Assembly: GCA_963833115.1 (NCBI GenBank) | Contig: CAWHWS010000002.1 | Coordinates: 2,170,001-2,234,000, forward strand | Direction of reading: 5' to 3' | DNA: 64,000 nucleotides | DNA from: Hasllibacter sp963833115 | GTDB lineage: Bacteria; Pseudomonadota; Alphaproteobacteria; Rhodobacterales; Rhodobacteraceae | Shown: piece by piece, positions 8,114 to 17,139 of the stretch | Layout of the letters: every line of letters begins with the position of its first letter | How positions within the stretch are numbered: the first letter of the stretch is position 1 | Made by a program: the position numbers and the translations under genes | The notes under the pieces: model-generated | Seen by the model: the letters and a program-made list of their open reading frames with translations, nothing else | Database searches by the model: none | Told to the model about the DNA's origin: nothing

Positions 8114-9074
8114 CCTCCTCGCCCTCGGGGCCGCCGCCGCCGCCGTGCCCGGCTGCGCGAGCCTGCGCGCCGAGCGGGCCGAGGCGCGCTACCCGCCCTC
8201 GGGCCGGTTCGTGGAGGTGGACGGCGTGCCGGTGCATTACGTGCGCGCGGGGTCGGGGCCGGACGTGGTCCTGCTGCACGGGGCGGGCGGCAACCTGCGC
8301 GACTTCACCTTCGACTTCATGGGCCGCCTTACGGGGCGCTACACGGTCACGGCCTTCGACCGGCCGGGCCTCGGCTATACCGGCCGGGCGCCGGGCGTGG
8401 CGACGGGCCCCGCCGCGACCGACGGCGAGAGCCCGGCGCAGCAGGCCGCGCTCCTCAAGGGCGCCGCCGAGGCGCTGGGCCTGCGAGACCCGATCGTGGC
8501 GGGGCACAGCTTCGGCGGGATCGTCGCCTATGCCTGGGCCCTCGGCGACCTGGACGCGCCCTCCCCGGCCGCGGCCTCGGGGGTGCTCTCCCTCGCGGGC
8601 GTGACCCTGCCCTGGCCCGGCGAGCTCGGCGCCTACTACACCGTCAACGGCAGCGCCTTCGGCGGGGTGGCGCTCGTGCCGCTGATCTCGGCGCTGGTGC
8701 CGGCCTCGGTGGTGAAGGACCGGGTCGAGGAGACCTTCGCGCCGCAGCGCGCGCCGGAGGGCTATGCCGACCATATCGGCGCGCGCCTCACGCTGCGGCC
8801 CGAGAGCTTCCGCGCCAACATCCGGCAGGTGAACACCCTGCGCCCGCACGTGGTGGCGATGGCGCGCCGCTACCCGGAGATCGCCGTGCCGGTGGAGATC
8901 GTGCACGGCACCGCCGACCGCACCGTGCCGATCGAGGTGCACGCCCGCCCGGCGGCCGCGCGCTACGGCTGGTCGCTGACGGAGTTGGACGGCGTCGGGC
9001 ACATGCCGCATCATGTGGCTCCCGCGGCCTGCATCGCCGCGATCGACCGCATCGCCGCGAGGGCCGCCCCATGA
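8088..9074 (+). CDS. Alpha/beta-hydrolase lipoprotein
   Basis: 328 residues. The N-terminus has a twin-arginine-like SRRSALSLL followed by a lipobox VPGC, so C23 would be lipidated and the enzyme held at the membrane outside the cytoplasm. The hydrolase fold shows the oxyanion segment HGAGGN, nucleophile S141 in GHSFGG, an Asp in HGTADRT and a His in GVGHMPHH, so the catalytic triad is complete. The substrate is unknown. It overlaps metA by 26 bases and ppk2 by 4 (ATGA), so the three genes are likely one transcript. Confidence 0.88.
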   Translation: MTSRRSALSLLALGAAAAAVPGCASLRAERAEARYPPSGRFVEVDGVPVHYVRAGSGPDVVLLHGAGGNLRDFTFDFMGRLTGRYTVTAFDRPGLGYTGRAPGVATGPAATDGESPAQQAALLKGAAEALGLRDPIVAGHSFGGIVAYAWALGDLDAPSPAAASGVLSLAGVTLPWPGELGAYYTVNGSAFGGVALVPLISALVPASVVKDRVEETFAPQRAPEGYADHIGARLTLRPESFRANIRQVNTLRPHVVAMARRYPEIAVPVEIVHGTADRTVPIEVHARPAAARYGWSLTELDGVGHMPHHVAPAACIAAIDRIAARAAP

Positions 9075-9955
9075 CCGACCACCACGACCTGCCCTTCGAT
9101 GGCGGGATCAGCCGCTACTTCGAGGAGGAGGCCCCGGACCGGGTCCGCGAGGCCATCGAGGACGGGGGCGACAAGGACGTGCTGTCGGACGCCTACCCCT
9201 ACGACGACCGGATGAAGAAGAAGGAGTACGAGAGGACCCTGGACGCGCTGCAGGTCGAGCTGGTCAAGTTCCAGGCCTGGGTGATCGGGACCGGCGCGCG
9301 GGTGTGCGTCCTCTTCGAGGGGCGCGACGGCGCCGGCAAGGGCGGGGCGATCAGCCGCATCCGCATGAACCTCGATTCCCGGCGCGCCAAGACGGTCGCC
9401 CTGCCCGCCCCGAACGAGACCGAGGCGACGCAGTGGTACTTCCAGCGCTACGTCCAGCACCTCCCGGCGGGCGGCGAGATCACCCTGTTCGACCGCTCCT
9501 GGTACAATCGGGGCGTGGTCGAGCACGTGTTCGGCTTCGCCACGGACGCCGAGCGCGAGCTCTTCTTCGGGCAGGTCGGGGCGTTCGAGCGGATGCTGGT
9601 CGAGGACGGGATGCACCTGCGCAAGATATGGCTCAACGTCGGGCGCGCCGAACAGCTCCGGCGGATGCTGGCGCGCGAGCGCGACCCCCTCAAGCAATGG
9701 AAGCTGAGCAAGGTCGACGTCGACGGGCTGGCGCGCTGGGACGCTTATTCGGAGGCGATCCAGGAGACCTTCGAGCGCAGCCATACCGACGCCGCGCCGT
9801 GGTGGGTGATCCGGGCCGACGACAAGCGCCGCGCGCGCATCGCCACGATCCGGGCGATCCTGTCGGGGATCGACTATGACGGGCGGGACGACGCGCTCGT
9901 GTGCCCGCCCGATCCGAAGATCGCCGGCGGGCCGGAGATCTGGGCGGACGGCTGA
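9071..9955 (+). CDS. ppk2: Polyphosphate kinase 2
   Basis: PPK2 enzymes transfer phosphate between polyphosphate and nucleoside (di)phosphates in the cytoplasm. The 294 residues are the normal size for a one-domain enzyme. Walker A is at 84-90 (GRDGAGK), the Walker B aspartate is in LFDRSWYNRG, and the lid region ARERDPLKQWKLSKVD is conserved. A single domain usually favours NDP phosphorylation, but direction and nucleotide cannot be read from the sequence. The start overlaps the hydrolase gene (ATGA), and the stop overlaps the tetR start (TGATG), linking the kinase to a regulator. An exopolyphosphatase gene lies at 35.7-36.8 kb. Confidence 0.95.
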   Translation: MTDHHDLPFDGGISRYFEEEAPDRVREAIEDGGDKDVLSDAYPYDDRMKKKEYERTLDALQVELVKFQAWVIGTGARVCVLFEGRDGAGKGGAISRIRMNLDSRRAKTVALPAPNETEATQWYFQRYVQHLPAGGEITLFDRSWYNRGVVEHVFGFATDAERELFFGQVGAFERMLVEDGMHLRKIWLNVGRAEQLRRMLARERDPLKQWKLSKVDVDGLARWDAYSEAIQETFERSHTDAAPWWVIRADDKRRARIATIRAILSGIDYDGRDDALVCPPDPKIAGGPEIWADG

Positions 9956-10572
9956 TGCCCAAGCGCGGCTACCATCACGGCAACCTGCGTCAGGCCCTGG
10001 TGGACGCCGCGCTTGCCCTGATCGAGGAGAAGGGGCCGACCGGGTTCACCCTGGCGGAGGCCGCCAAGGCCGCCGGGGTCACGCCGGCCGCCGTCTACCG
10101 CCATTTCGAGGGGCGCGAGGACCTCATCGCGGAGGCCGCGCTCCAGGGCTACGCGATCTTCGGCGACCTGATGGCCCATGCCTACGAGACCGGAGGGGGC
10201 ACCGATCTGGGCCGTTTCGCCGCGACCGGGCGGGCCTATCTCGCGTTCGCGCGGCGCTTCCCCGGCCATTACGTCGCCATGTTCGAGAGCGGGATCGGGG
10301 TGAACCGCTCGGGCGCGCTCGCGGCGGCGGCGGCGAAGGGCTCGTCGGTCCTGGAGCGGGCGGCGAGCGCGCTCTCGGCGCACATCCCGCCGGAGCGCCG
10401 CCCGCCGCCGCAGATGGTGAGCGCGCATGTCTGGGCGATGTCGCACGGGGTGGTGGAGCTCTTCGCGCGGGGCAGCCCCGGCACGAAGAGCCCCTACGCG
10501 CCCGAGGACCTCCTCGAGAGCGGGATCGGCGTGTACCTGCGCGGCCTGGGCCTCATCCCGCAGGACGCCTGA
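9955..10572 (+). CDS. TetR/AcrR-family transcriptional regulator
   Basis: 205 residues. The N-terminal helix-turn-helix is clear, running through LAEAAKAAGVTPAAVYRHF at about residues 28-46, followed by a helical ligand domain. The ATG at 9955 shares one base with the ppk2 stop (TGATG). Upstream in-frame starts fall inside ppk2 and would add a low-complexity tail. The target genes are unknown; tight coupling to ppk2 and the hydrolase suggests it may control this operon. It converges on the ABC transporter genes. Confidence 0.9.
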   Translation: MPKRGYHHGNLRQALVDAALALIEEKGPTGFTLAEAAKAAGVTPAAVYRHFEGREDLIAEAALQGYAIFGDLMAHAYETGGGTDLGRFAATGRAYLAFARRFPGHYVAMFESGIGVNRSGALAAAAAKGSSVLERAASALSAHIPPERRPPPQMVSAHVWAMSHGVVELFARGSPGTKSPYAPEDLLESGIGVYLRGLGLIPQDA

Positions 10573-10579
10573 GGGCCGC

Positions 10580-11656
10580 TCAGGCCGGGAACACCAGGAC
10601 CGCGCGCGGATCCCAGCCGACGCGCGCGGGGGCGCCGACCTCGAGCACCTCGCGGCCGGGTATGTTCTTCATCGAGACGGTCAGGCGTTCGGGCGCGCCG
10701 GGCAGGTCGATCATGTAATAGGTCATGTCGCCGTAATAGGCGCGGTCGCCGACCCGCCCCTCGGCGACGCGCATCCCGTCCGCGGCGGGGCCGGCCAGGA
10801 TGGTCAGGGCCTCGGGCCGCAGCCCCGCCTCCGCGGCGCCCGCGGGCGGGCCCGACGGCATCTGGGCGGCGTCCACCTCGCAGGCGCCGAGGCCCGCGAT
10901 CTCCACCAGCGCGCCGCGGGCGCTCGCGGGCAGGAAGGTCATCACCCCGATGAAATCGGCGACGGCGCGGGTCGCCGGGCGGGCGTAGAGCTCCTGCGGG
11001 GGGGCGAGCTGCGCGATGGCGCCCTCGAACATGACGGCGACCCGGTCGGACATGATGAGCGCCTCCTCCTGGTCGTGGGTGACGAGGACGAAGGTGATGC
11101 CCACCTGGCGCTGAAGGCGCCGGAGCTCGCCCTGCATCGTCTCGCGCATCTTGCGGTCGAGGGCGGAGAGCGGCTCGTCCAGGAGGAGGACCTTGGGCTT
11201 GAGGATCAGCGCGCGGGCGAGGGCCACGCGCTGGCGCTGCCCGCCGGAGAGCGCGTGGGCCGCGCGGGCGCCGAAGCCGCCCAGGCCGACCATGTCCAGC
11301 GCGTCCTCCACCAGCGCGGGGCGCGCGGCCGCGTCGACGTCCCGCCGGGACCGGAGCCCGTAGGCGACGTTCTGCGCGACGGTGAGGTGCGGGAAGATCG
11401 CGTAGGACTGGAACACCATGTTGGTCGGGCGGCGGTTGGGCGGCACCCCGGCCATGTCGTGCCCGGCGATGCGCAGGCGGCCCTCGGACAGCGCCTCGAA
11501 CCCGGCGATGGCGCGCAGGAGCGTGGTCTTGCCGCAACCGGACGGGCCGAGGAGGGAGAAGAACTCCCCCTCCGCGATGGAGAGGTCGATGCCGCGCAGG
11601 GCGTGGTAGTCGCCGTACCATTTCTGGCCGGCGGCCATCTCCACGATGCCGCTCAC
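10580..11656 (-). CDS. ABC transporter ATPase, spermidine/putrescine (PotA) type
   Basis: 358 residues starting at a GTG that overlaps the upstream permease stop (GTGA). The ATPase domain has Walker A GPSGCGKTT, signature LSGGQRQR, Walker B VLLLDEP and the switch His in VTHDQEEA. A C-terminal TOBE-like domain (about residues 260-350) fits the PotA/CysA/MalK branch. It powers uptake by the two permeases upstream. The permease pair is of the PotB/PotC kind, so polyamines or another small cation are likely, but no substrate-binding protein is encoded beside them. Confidence 0.9.
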   Translation of the reverse strand: MSGIVEMAAGQKWYGDYHALRGIDLSIAEGEFFSLLGPSGCGKTTLLRAIAGFEALSEGRLRIAGHDMAGVPPNRRPTNMVFQSYAIFPHLTVAQNVAYGLRSRRDVDAAARPALVEDALDMVGLGGFGARAAHALSGGQRQRVALARALILKPKVLLLDEPLSALDRKMRETMQGELRRLQRQVGITFVLVTHDQEEALIMSDRVAVMFEGAIAQLAPPQELYARPATRAVADFIGVMTFLPASARGALVEIAGLGACEVDAAQMPSGPPAGAAEAGLRPEALTILAGPAADGMRVAEGRVGDRAYYGDMTYYMIDLPGAPERLTVSMKNIPGREVLEVGAPARVGWDPRAVLVFPA

Positions 11657-12462
11657 AGGAAGCCCCCCCGGTCCCGCTGCCCCGAGCGCGCGAGGCCGCG
11701 CCTGCGGAAGAGCTCCGCCACGACGAGGAGGAGGATGGAGGCCGCGACCAGGATGGTGCCGAGCGCCATGACCACGGGCACCTTGGCCGGGAAGCGGAAC
11801 TGCGACCAGATGTAGACCGGCAGCGTCGGCTCGGCCCCGGTGAGGAAGAAGGCGATGATGAACTCGTCCAGGCTGATGATGAAGGAGATGAGCGCGGCCG
11901 AGACGACCGCCGGCATCACGAGGGGCAGCGTGATCGTGCGGAACGCCTCCCACCTCCCCGCGCCGAGGTCCTGCGCCGCCTCCTCCATCGCGGGGTCGAG
12001 CGCGCCGAACGCGCCGGCGAGGATCGCGATGGCGAAGGGGGTGCAGATCAGGACATGGCCCGCGATCACCGCCCAGAGGCCGATGCCGAGGCCGAGCTGC
12101 ACGAAGGCGATGAGGAGCGCGACCGCGACGATGATCTCCGGTAGGACGAGCGGCAGCATGATGCCGCCCATGATCGCGCGCTTGCCCCGGAACGCCGCGC
12201 CCGCGGACGCCCGCGCCGCGCAGATGCCCAGGAGCGTCGCCAGGGCCGAGGAGATCGCGCCGACGAGGAGCGAGTTGACGAGCGCGCCGCGCAGGGCCGG
12301 CTCGGTCGTCAACTCGGTGAACCAGCGCGTCGTCGCGCCGTCCAGCGGGAAGGCGATGACCGTGGAATCGTTGAAGGCGAAGATCGGCAGGAGGAGGATC
12401 GGCGCGTAGAGGAACGCCATGTAGAGCGCCGCGTAGACCGCGAGCGGACGGCGCCCGGTCAC
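11653..12462 (-). CDS. ABC transporter permease, PotC type
   Basis: 269 residues with about six membrane helices. The cytoplasmic EAA loop reads EEAAQDLGAGRWEAFRTITL, which docks on the ATPase. The GTG start shares GTGA with the upstream permease stop, as does its own stop with the ATPase start. By family it is the second permease subunit of a spermidine/putrescine-like importer. The substrate is inferred only from subunit similarity. Confidence 0.9.
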   Translation of the reverse strand: MTGRRPLAVYAALYMAFLYAPILLLPIFAFNDSTVIAFPLDGATTRWFTELTTEPALRGALVNSLLVGAISSALATLLGICAARASAGAAFRGKRAIMGGIMLPLVLPEIIVAVALLIAFVQLGLGIGLWAVIAGHVLICTPFAIAILAGAFGALDPAMEEAAQDLGAGRWEAFRTITLPLVMPAVVSAALISFIISLDEFIIAFFLTGAEPTLPVYIWSQFRFPAKVPVVMALGTILVAASILLLVVAELFRRRGLARSGQRDRGGFL

Positions 12463-13310
12463 CCCCGCCCCCGCGCCAGGCGCCGCGTGAGCGCGACGAA
12501 GGCCAACGCGATGAGCGCGACCGACGCCATGGAGATCACGGCGAGCGCGGCCCCGAGGGGCGCGTTGTTGAGGCGCAGGAACTGCGTCTGGATCATGTTG
12601 GCGATCATCAGCCCCCCCGGCCCGCCGACGAGGCGCGGCGTCACGTAGTCCCCGATCACCGGGATGAACACGATCAGGGCCGCCGCCGTCACCCCCGGCA
12701 TCGCGAGCGGGAGGGTCACGCGGGCGAAGGTGCGCGGCCCGCCCTCGCCCAGGTCGCGAGAGGCCTCCAGGAGCGAGCGGTCGATCTTCTCCAGGCTGAC
12801 GAAGATCGGGAGGATCGCGAAGGGCGCGAAGGCGTGGGCGAGGGTCACGACCACGGCGGTCGGGTTGTAGAGGATCGCCTGGATCGGCGCGTCGATCAGG
12901 CCGAGGTTCATCAGCGTCTCGTTCACCACGCCGTTGAAGCCCAGGATCACCTTCCACAGGAAGACGCGGATCAGGTAGCTGGTCCAGAACGGGATCGTGA
13001 TGAGGAAGAGCCAGAGGCTCTTGTGCCGGTCCGCGACGTGGAAGCTCACGAAATAGGCGATCGGGAAGGCCAGCAGCACGGTGACCGCCGTGACCGCCGC
13101 CGCGATCCCGAGGGAGCGGCCGAGGAGCTCGCGGTAGATCGCGCCGCCCGCCGCCTCGCGGTAGTTGGCGAGGGTCGGCGCGGTGTCGATGACGAGCCGG
13201 TCCTGGGTGAAGAAGCTCAACGCGACGACCCCGGCGAGCGGAAGCGCCAGGAGCGCCAGCGCGTAGACCGCCGGCGGGGCGAGCAGGAGGGCGCCGCCGC
13301 GCGCGCTCAC
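12459..13310 (-). CDS. ABC transporter permease, PotB type
   Basis: 283 residues from a GTG start, with about six helices. The EAA motif is LLEASRDLGEGGPRTFARV. It is the first gene of the three-gene transporter operon. No periplasmic binding-protein gene precedes it: upstream are 140 bases and then a degraded acyltransferase. The binding protein must be encoded elsewhere or has been lost. Confidence 0.9.
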   Translation of the reverse strand: MSARGGALLLAPPAVYALALLALPLAGVVALSFFTQDRLVIDTAPTLANYREAAGGAIYRELLGRSLGIAAAVTAVTVLLAFPIAYFVSFHVADRHKSLWLFLITIPFWTSYLIRVFLWKVILGFNGVVNETLMNLGLIDAPIQAILYNPTAVVVTLAHAFAPFAILPIFVSLEKIDRSLLEASRDLGEGGPRTFARVTLPLAMPGVTAAALIVFIPVIGDYVTPRLVGGPGGLMIANMIQTQFLRLNNAPLGAALAVISMASVALIALAFVALTRRLARGRG

Positions 13311-13450
13311 CGGGCGGGCCCCGTGGAAACGATTCGTCCCGAATCGAGGGGATCGAAGGCCTCCCCCGGCCCTGTTAGCCCCCGCCCGGCGGCAAGCACC
13401 ACGCGACCGCGGGTCACGTACCGCCGCCGCGGAGGCGGGGCGAGCGGCAG

Positions 13451-14470
13451 ATGGCGATTTCCTGCAGGGCGGAGATCGACGGGTTGCGCGCCGTCGCCGT
13501 GCTGCCGGTCATCCTCCTTCACGCGGGCATCCCGGGGTTCTCCGGCGGTTTCGTCGGCGTCGACGTGTTCTTCGTGCTGTCGGGGTATCTCATCACCGGG
13601 ATCATCGCCGCCGAGCTCGCCGACGGCAAGTTCTCGATCCTGCGGTTCGGCGAACGGCGCGCGCGGCGCATCCTTCCGGCCCTCACCTTCGTCGTCCTCT
13701 GCACCCTGCCCTTCGCCTGGGCCTGGCTCCTGTCGAAGGACCTGGCGGATTTCGGGCGGAGCGTGCTCGCGACCGCGACCTTCTCTCCAACGTCCTCTTC
13801 CGGCGCGAGAGCGGGTATTCCGCGCACGCCGCCGAGCTCGAGCCGCTCCCGCACACCTGGTCGCTGACCGTGGAGGAGCCGTTCCACGTCGTCTTCCCGC
13901 TCCCGATGATGGCGGCCTCGCGGCATTCGCGCCGCTCGCCGCGGGGCTCGTCTCGTCGGACGGGGCGCCCGGCCAGCTGCCGGCCTCCGTCGCGGCCTTC
14001 GCCGCCGCCTCCGAGGATCACGATTCCCTCCGCTCCGCCTGCCGATGGACGAAGGATCGGGGACGAGCGCCACCACCCCGCGCGGCGGCGCAGTGCACCC
14101 ACGCTCCATCCGGCCGTGCGATCGAGCGCATCGGCATCGTGGCCGACGGCCATGCCGGCGCGCTCGCGACCGGGCTGCGTCCCGCCCTGGTGAGCCAGGG
14201 CTACGAGGTGACGAAGTACACCGCGGGCGATTGCCCGCCGGTGCGGGGCGTCGCCCCCACGGGCCATGATTGCGACGCCGTGGCGGACGCGATCGACGCG
14301 CATCCCGCGCGCGCGGGCTACGACGCGGTGATCCTCGCTCTTCGGGCGCAGAATCTCTGCCATCGCCGTCCCGTCGACAATCGCGAGGGCGGGGTCGAGC
14401 GGCGGCTCGCCCCCGAGGTCGCGCGCGTGCTCGGCGTCGCCCTCGTCGGATCGGACCGCGCGGCCAGATG
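13451..14470 (+). pseudogene. Degraded OafA/PatA-type acyltransferase with SGNH domain
   Basis: Three frames together spell one protein. The N-terminal acyltransferase segment (EIDGLRAVAVLPVILLHAG, then FVGVDVFFVLSGYLITGII) is in the frame of 13451 to about 13782. ELEPLPHTWSLTVEEPFHVV follows in a second frame to about 13920. A C-terminal domain-like part (GYEVTKYTAGDCPPV, APTGHDCDAVADAIDA) is in a third frame to about 14460. Most of the membrane domain is missing between them, the SGNH nucleophile motif GDSHA reads ADGHA, and the end is cut. At least two frameshifts plus an internal deletion make this a true pseudogene. Such enzymes O-acylate surface polysaccharides. Confidence 0.85.
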
Positions 14471-14472
14471 GC

Positions 14473-14501
14473 GAAAGGGCCGCCCCTCTCGGGACGGCCC
14501 T
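14473..14501 (-). terminator. Terminator of rplM-rpsI
   Basis: On the minus strand, a 7-bp stem AGGGCCG/CGGCCCT extended by CCC/GGG pairing is followed by TTT, 23 bases after the rpsI stop. It lies at the ragged end of the acyltransferase pseudogene. Confidence 0.6.
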
Positions 14502-14523
14502 CGGGTCGCGGCGGCGCCGGCGG

Positions 14524-15039
14524 TCAGCGCTTGGAGAACTGGAAGCTCCGGCGCGCCTTGCGCTTGCCGTACTTCTTGCGCTCCACGACCCGGCTGTCGC
14601 GGGTGAGGAAGCCCGCGGCCTTGAGCGCGGGGCGGTGCGAGGGCTCGTAGAGCTGCAGCGCCTGGCTGACGCCGTGGCGCACGGCGCCGGCCTGGCCCGA
14701 GAGGCCGCCGCCCTTGACCGTCGCCATGACGTCGAACTCGCCGAGCGTGCCGGTCAGCTCGAAGGGCTGGCGCAGGATCATCTGCAGCACCGGGCGCGCG
14801 AAATAGGCGTTCAACTCGCGTCCGTTGACGCTCACCTTGCCGGAGCCGGGGCGGATCCAGACGCGGGCGACCGCGTCCTTGCGCTTGCCGGTGGCGTAGG
14901 AGCGGCCCAGCTCGTCGCGCACGGGCTCGCGATGGATGACCGGCGCCTCGGCGCTCTCGCCGTCCTCGCCGAGGCGGCCCGCGACGTCGCCGCTCACCGC
15001 GTCCTTCAGGTCGTCCAGGCTCTTGATCTCGTCGGCCAT
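14524..15039 (-). CDS. rpsI: 30S ribosomal protein S9
   Basis: 171 residues. An acidic N-terminal extension of about 45 residues, common in Rhodobacteraceae, precedes the S9 core beginning SYATGKRKDAVARVW. The C-terminus KKYGKRKARRSFQFSKR is the conserved tail that reaches the P-site tRNA. The start is 4 bases after the rplM stop, the universal rplM-rpsI order. A hairpin terminator follows. Confidence 0.98.
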   Translation of the reverse strand: MADEIKSLDDLKDAVSGDVAGRLGEDGESAEAPVIHREPVRDELGRSYATGKRKDAVARVWIRPGSGKVSVNGRELNAYFARPVLQMILRQPFELTGTLGEFDVMATVKGGGLSGQAGAVRHGVSQALQLYEPSHRPALKAAGFLTRDSRVVERKKYGKRKARRSFQFSKR

Positions 15040-15043
15040 CTGC

Positions 15044-15505
15044 TCAGGACCTCGTGTTCTTGGAGTTCATCGCCGCGACGTCGATCGGCGTCGGGGACTG
15101 CGCCTCGTGCGGATGCTCGGCCCCGGCATAGACGCGCAGGTTGGTCATCACCTGCCGCGAGAGCTTGTTGCCCGGCAGCATGCGCTTGACGGCCATGGTG
15201 ACGACCCGCTCGGGGAACTTGCCGGCCAGGATCTCGTCGGCCGTGGTCGACTTGATGCCGCCCGGATGGCCGGTGTGCCGATAGTAGTGGCGATCGGTGC
15301 GCTTCTTGCCGGTGATCTGCACCTTGTCGGCGTTCACCACGATCACGTTGTCGCCCATGTCCATATGGGGGGTGAACGTGGCCTTGTGCTTGCCGCGAAG
15401 GCGCATCGCGACGATCGAAGCGAGGCGGCCGAGGACGACGCCCTCGGCGTCGATCACCACCCAGCTCTTCTCGATGTCGGCCGGAGTGGCGGTGAAGGTC
15501 TTCAT
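15044..15505 (-). CDS. rplM: 50S ribosomal protein L13
   Basis: 153 residues starting MKTFTATPADIEKSW. The core GDNVIVVNADKVQITGKK and the VKRMLPGNKL region are typical of L13. The ATG at 15505 was preferred to one six codons upstream because all family members start at MKT(F/Y). It is the first gene of the rplM-rpsI operon, with a recognisable promoter 37 bases upstream. Confidence 0.98.
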   Translation of the reverse strand: MKTFTATPADIEKSWVVIDAEGVVLGRLASIVAMRLRGKHKATFTPHMDMGDNVIVVNADKVQITGKKRTDRHYYRHTGHPGGIKSTTADEILAGKFPERVVTMAVKRMLPGNKLSRQVMTNLRVYAGAEHPHEAQSPTPIDVAAMNSKNTRS

Positions 15506-15541
15506 CGCTGCCGTCCCTTGCATGTCGGTTGCGTCGGGGCG

Positions 15542-15569
15542 CTTCTACCGCGCCTCCGGGCGGCGTCAA
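15542..15569 (-). promoter_or_regulatory. Predicted rplM promoter
   Basis: On the minus strand, TTGACG (15569-15564), 16 bases and TAGAAG (15547-15542), 37 bases before the rplM ATG. This is a near-consensus -35 in a 138-base gap. Confidence 0.5.
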
Positions 15570-15643
15570 GCGCGGACGGAGCGAGATAGGGCAGGAATAA
15601 CAGTGGCCTGGGAATTAGGTATCCGATTACCCCAGTCGCGGCG

Positions 15644-17026
15644 TCATATCTCGAGGTCCATCGGCGTCTCCTGGAGGAGCGCGCCCAGCCGGCCGAGCGC
15701 GCCGCGGAACACGCCGGGCTCGACGGCCCCGTTGAGGGCGATGCGCACCCGGTTGGGCGCCCGCCCGTCGGGCAGCGCGAAGAGGTCGGCGGGCTTGACC
15801 AGCACGCCGCGCGCCTTGGCCGCCGCGGCGAAGGTGGAGGCGCGCCACCCCCGCGGCATCCGCAGCCAGATGAGCGGCACCTCGTCCCGGCTCTCGAAAT
15901 CCTGGCCCCGCAGGGCCTCGCGCGCGAGGGCGACCGCGCTGCGGTTGGCGGCGCGCACGCGCTCCTTCACCTCCTGCGCGGCGCCCGATCGCAGCAGGTC
16001 GAGCACCACGTCCGTCACCGGGCGCGGCAGGCCGAACGCCTGGTGCTGCAGCGCCAGCCGCGCCTCCCGGCCCCGCCCCTCCGGCGCGATCAGGTAGCCG
16101 AAGCGCAGCATCGGCGAGAGCCGCTTGGACAGCGAGCCGACGTGCCAGACGCGCTCGGGCGCGAGGCCGCGGTAGAGCGGCGTCTCCGGCGCGCCCGAGA
16201 TGAAGCAGTCGTCATCGAGGATCTGCACGTCGTGGCGCCGCGCGACGGCGACGATCTCGGCGCGGCGCGCGGGCGTGGTGCGCCGCGTTGTCGGGTTCGC
16301 GACCTCGGCGGAGGTGCAGTAGAGCTGCACCCCGCCGAGCCGGCACGCCGCCTCGAACGCGTCCGGGATCGGGCCGTCCTCGTCCCAGGGCAAGCCGGAG
16401 ATCTCGGCCCGCGCGAGGCCGGCGGCGTGGCGGAAGCCGGGATAGGCAAGCTCGTCGACCACCACGCGCGGGCGGGTGCCGCGCAGGGCGACCTGCATCG
16501 CGATCGTGAGCGCGTGCTGCGCGCCCAGCGCCGGCACCACGTGGGAGGGGTCCGCCGGCCCGATCTCCGCCTCAGAGCACCAGTCCAGCACCGCCTCGGC
16601 CAAGGGCAGGTCGCCCGCCGGCGTGGGATAGAGGGACCAGCCATCCTCCCGCGCGGTGCGCCGGAGCGCGTCGGCGATGATGGCGCCCTGCCCGACGTCG
16701 GGGACGAGGGCGGTGCGCAGGTTCACCTCCCCGGCCTCGGTCGTGGCGACGAGGTAGGGCTCGGCCGGAGCGCCCCGATCGGGCGGGGCGACGAACGTGC
16801 CCCGCCCCACCGCCGCCGTCAGCACCCCCTCGCCGGTCAGCTCGGCATAGGCGCGCGCGACCGTGCCGGGGGTCACGCCCATCGTGTCCGCCAGCCGGCG
16901 CACGGGCGGCAGGCGCGCGCCGGTGCCGAGCGATCCGTCGCGCACCGCGCCCCGGATCGACGCGGCGAGGGCCGCGTATTTGGGCCCTCGGACGGATGAC
17001 AGATCGGGGGACCAGATTGTATGCAT
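15644..17026 (-). CDS. MocR/GntR-type regulator with aminotransferase-like domain
   Basis: 460 residues. The N-terminal winged helix (GARLPPVRRLADTMGVTPGT, about 36-55) is fused to a fold-type I PLP domain with NPTT near 244, LDDD near 271 and the PLP-binding lysine K301 in SLSKRLSP. MocR proteins bind an amino acid or PLP derivative and control neighbouring genes; the ligand is unknown here. The ATG at 17026 follows a possible GTG one codon earlier. It diverges from a DUF1127 gene, and GATTGTA-type repeats lie in the shared control region and around the start codons, consistent with autoregulation. Confidence 0.92.
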   Translation of the reverse strand: MHTIWSPDLSSVRGPKYAALAASIRGAVRDGSLGTGARLPPVRRLADTMGVTPGTVARAYAELTGEGVLTAAVGRGTFVAPPDRGAPAEPYLVATTEAGEVNLRTALVPDVGQGAIIADALRRTAREDGWSLYPTPAGDLPLAEAVLDWCSEAEIGPADPSHVVPALGAQHALTIAMQVALRGTRPRVVVDELAYPGFRHAAGLARAEISGLPWDEDGPIPDAFEAACRLGGVQLYCTSAEVANPTTRRTTPARRAEIVAVARRHDVQILDDDCFISGAPETPLYRGLAPERVWHVGSLSKRLSPMLRFGYLIAPEGRGREARLALQHQAFGLPRPVTDVVLDLLRSGAAQEVKERVRAANRSAVALAREALRGQDFESRDEVPLIWLRMPRGWRASTFAAAAKARGVLVKPADLFALPDGRAPNRVRIALNGAVEPGVFRGALGRLGALLQETPMDLEI

Positions 17027-17127
17027 CACAACTCCGCGTTGGCCGTGCGCATGGCCCGCCCCCTATGGTCGCCCCCACGGAACGGACCCGCTCGATCGCC
17101 CCCGCTCCGTTTGTCATCGGTACAATC
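17015..17127. promoter_or_regulatory. Putative MocR operator region with inverted GATTGTA motifs
   Basis: GATTGTA occurs on the plus strand at 17015-17021, overlapping the mocR start region. Its inverted copy is at 17121-17127, within GGTACAATC (17119-17127), 13 bases before the DUF1127 start. A third copy, GATTGTACC, lies inside the DUF1127 gene at 17217-17225. MocR regulators commonly use several spaced repeats. Confidence 0.4.
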
Positions 17128-17139
17128 AGGACCCGCCCC

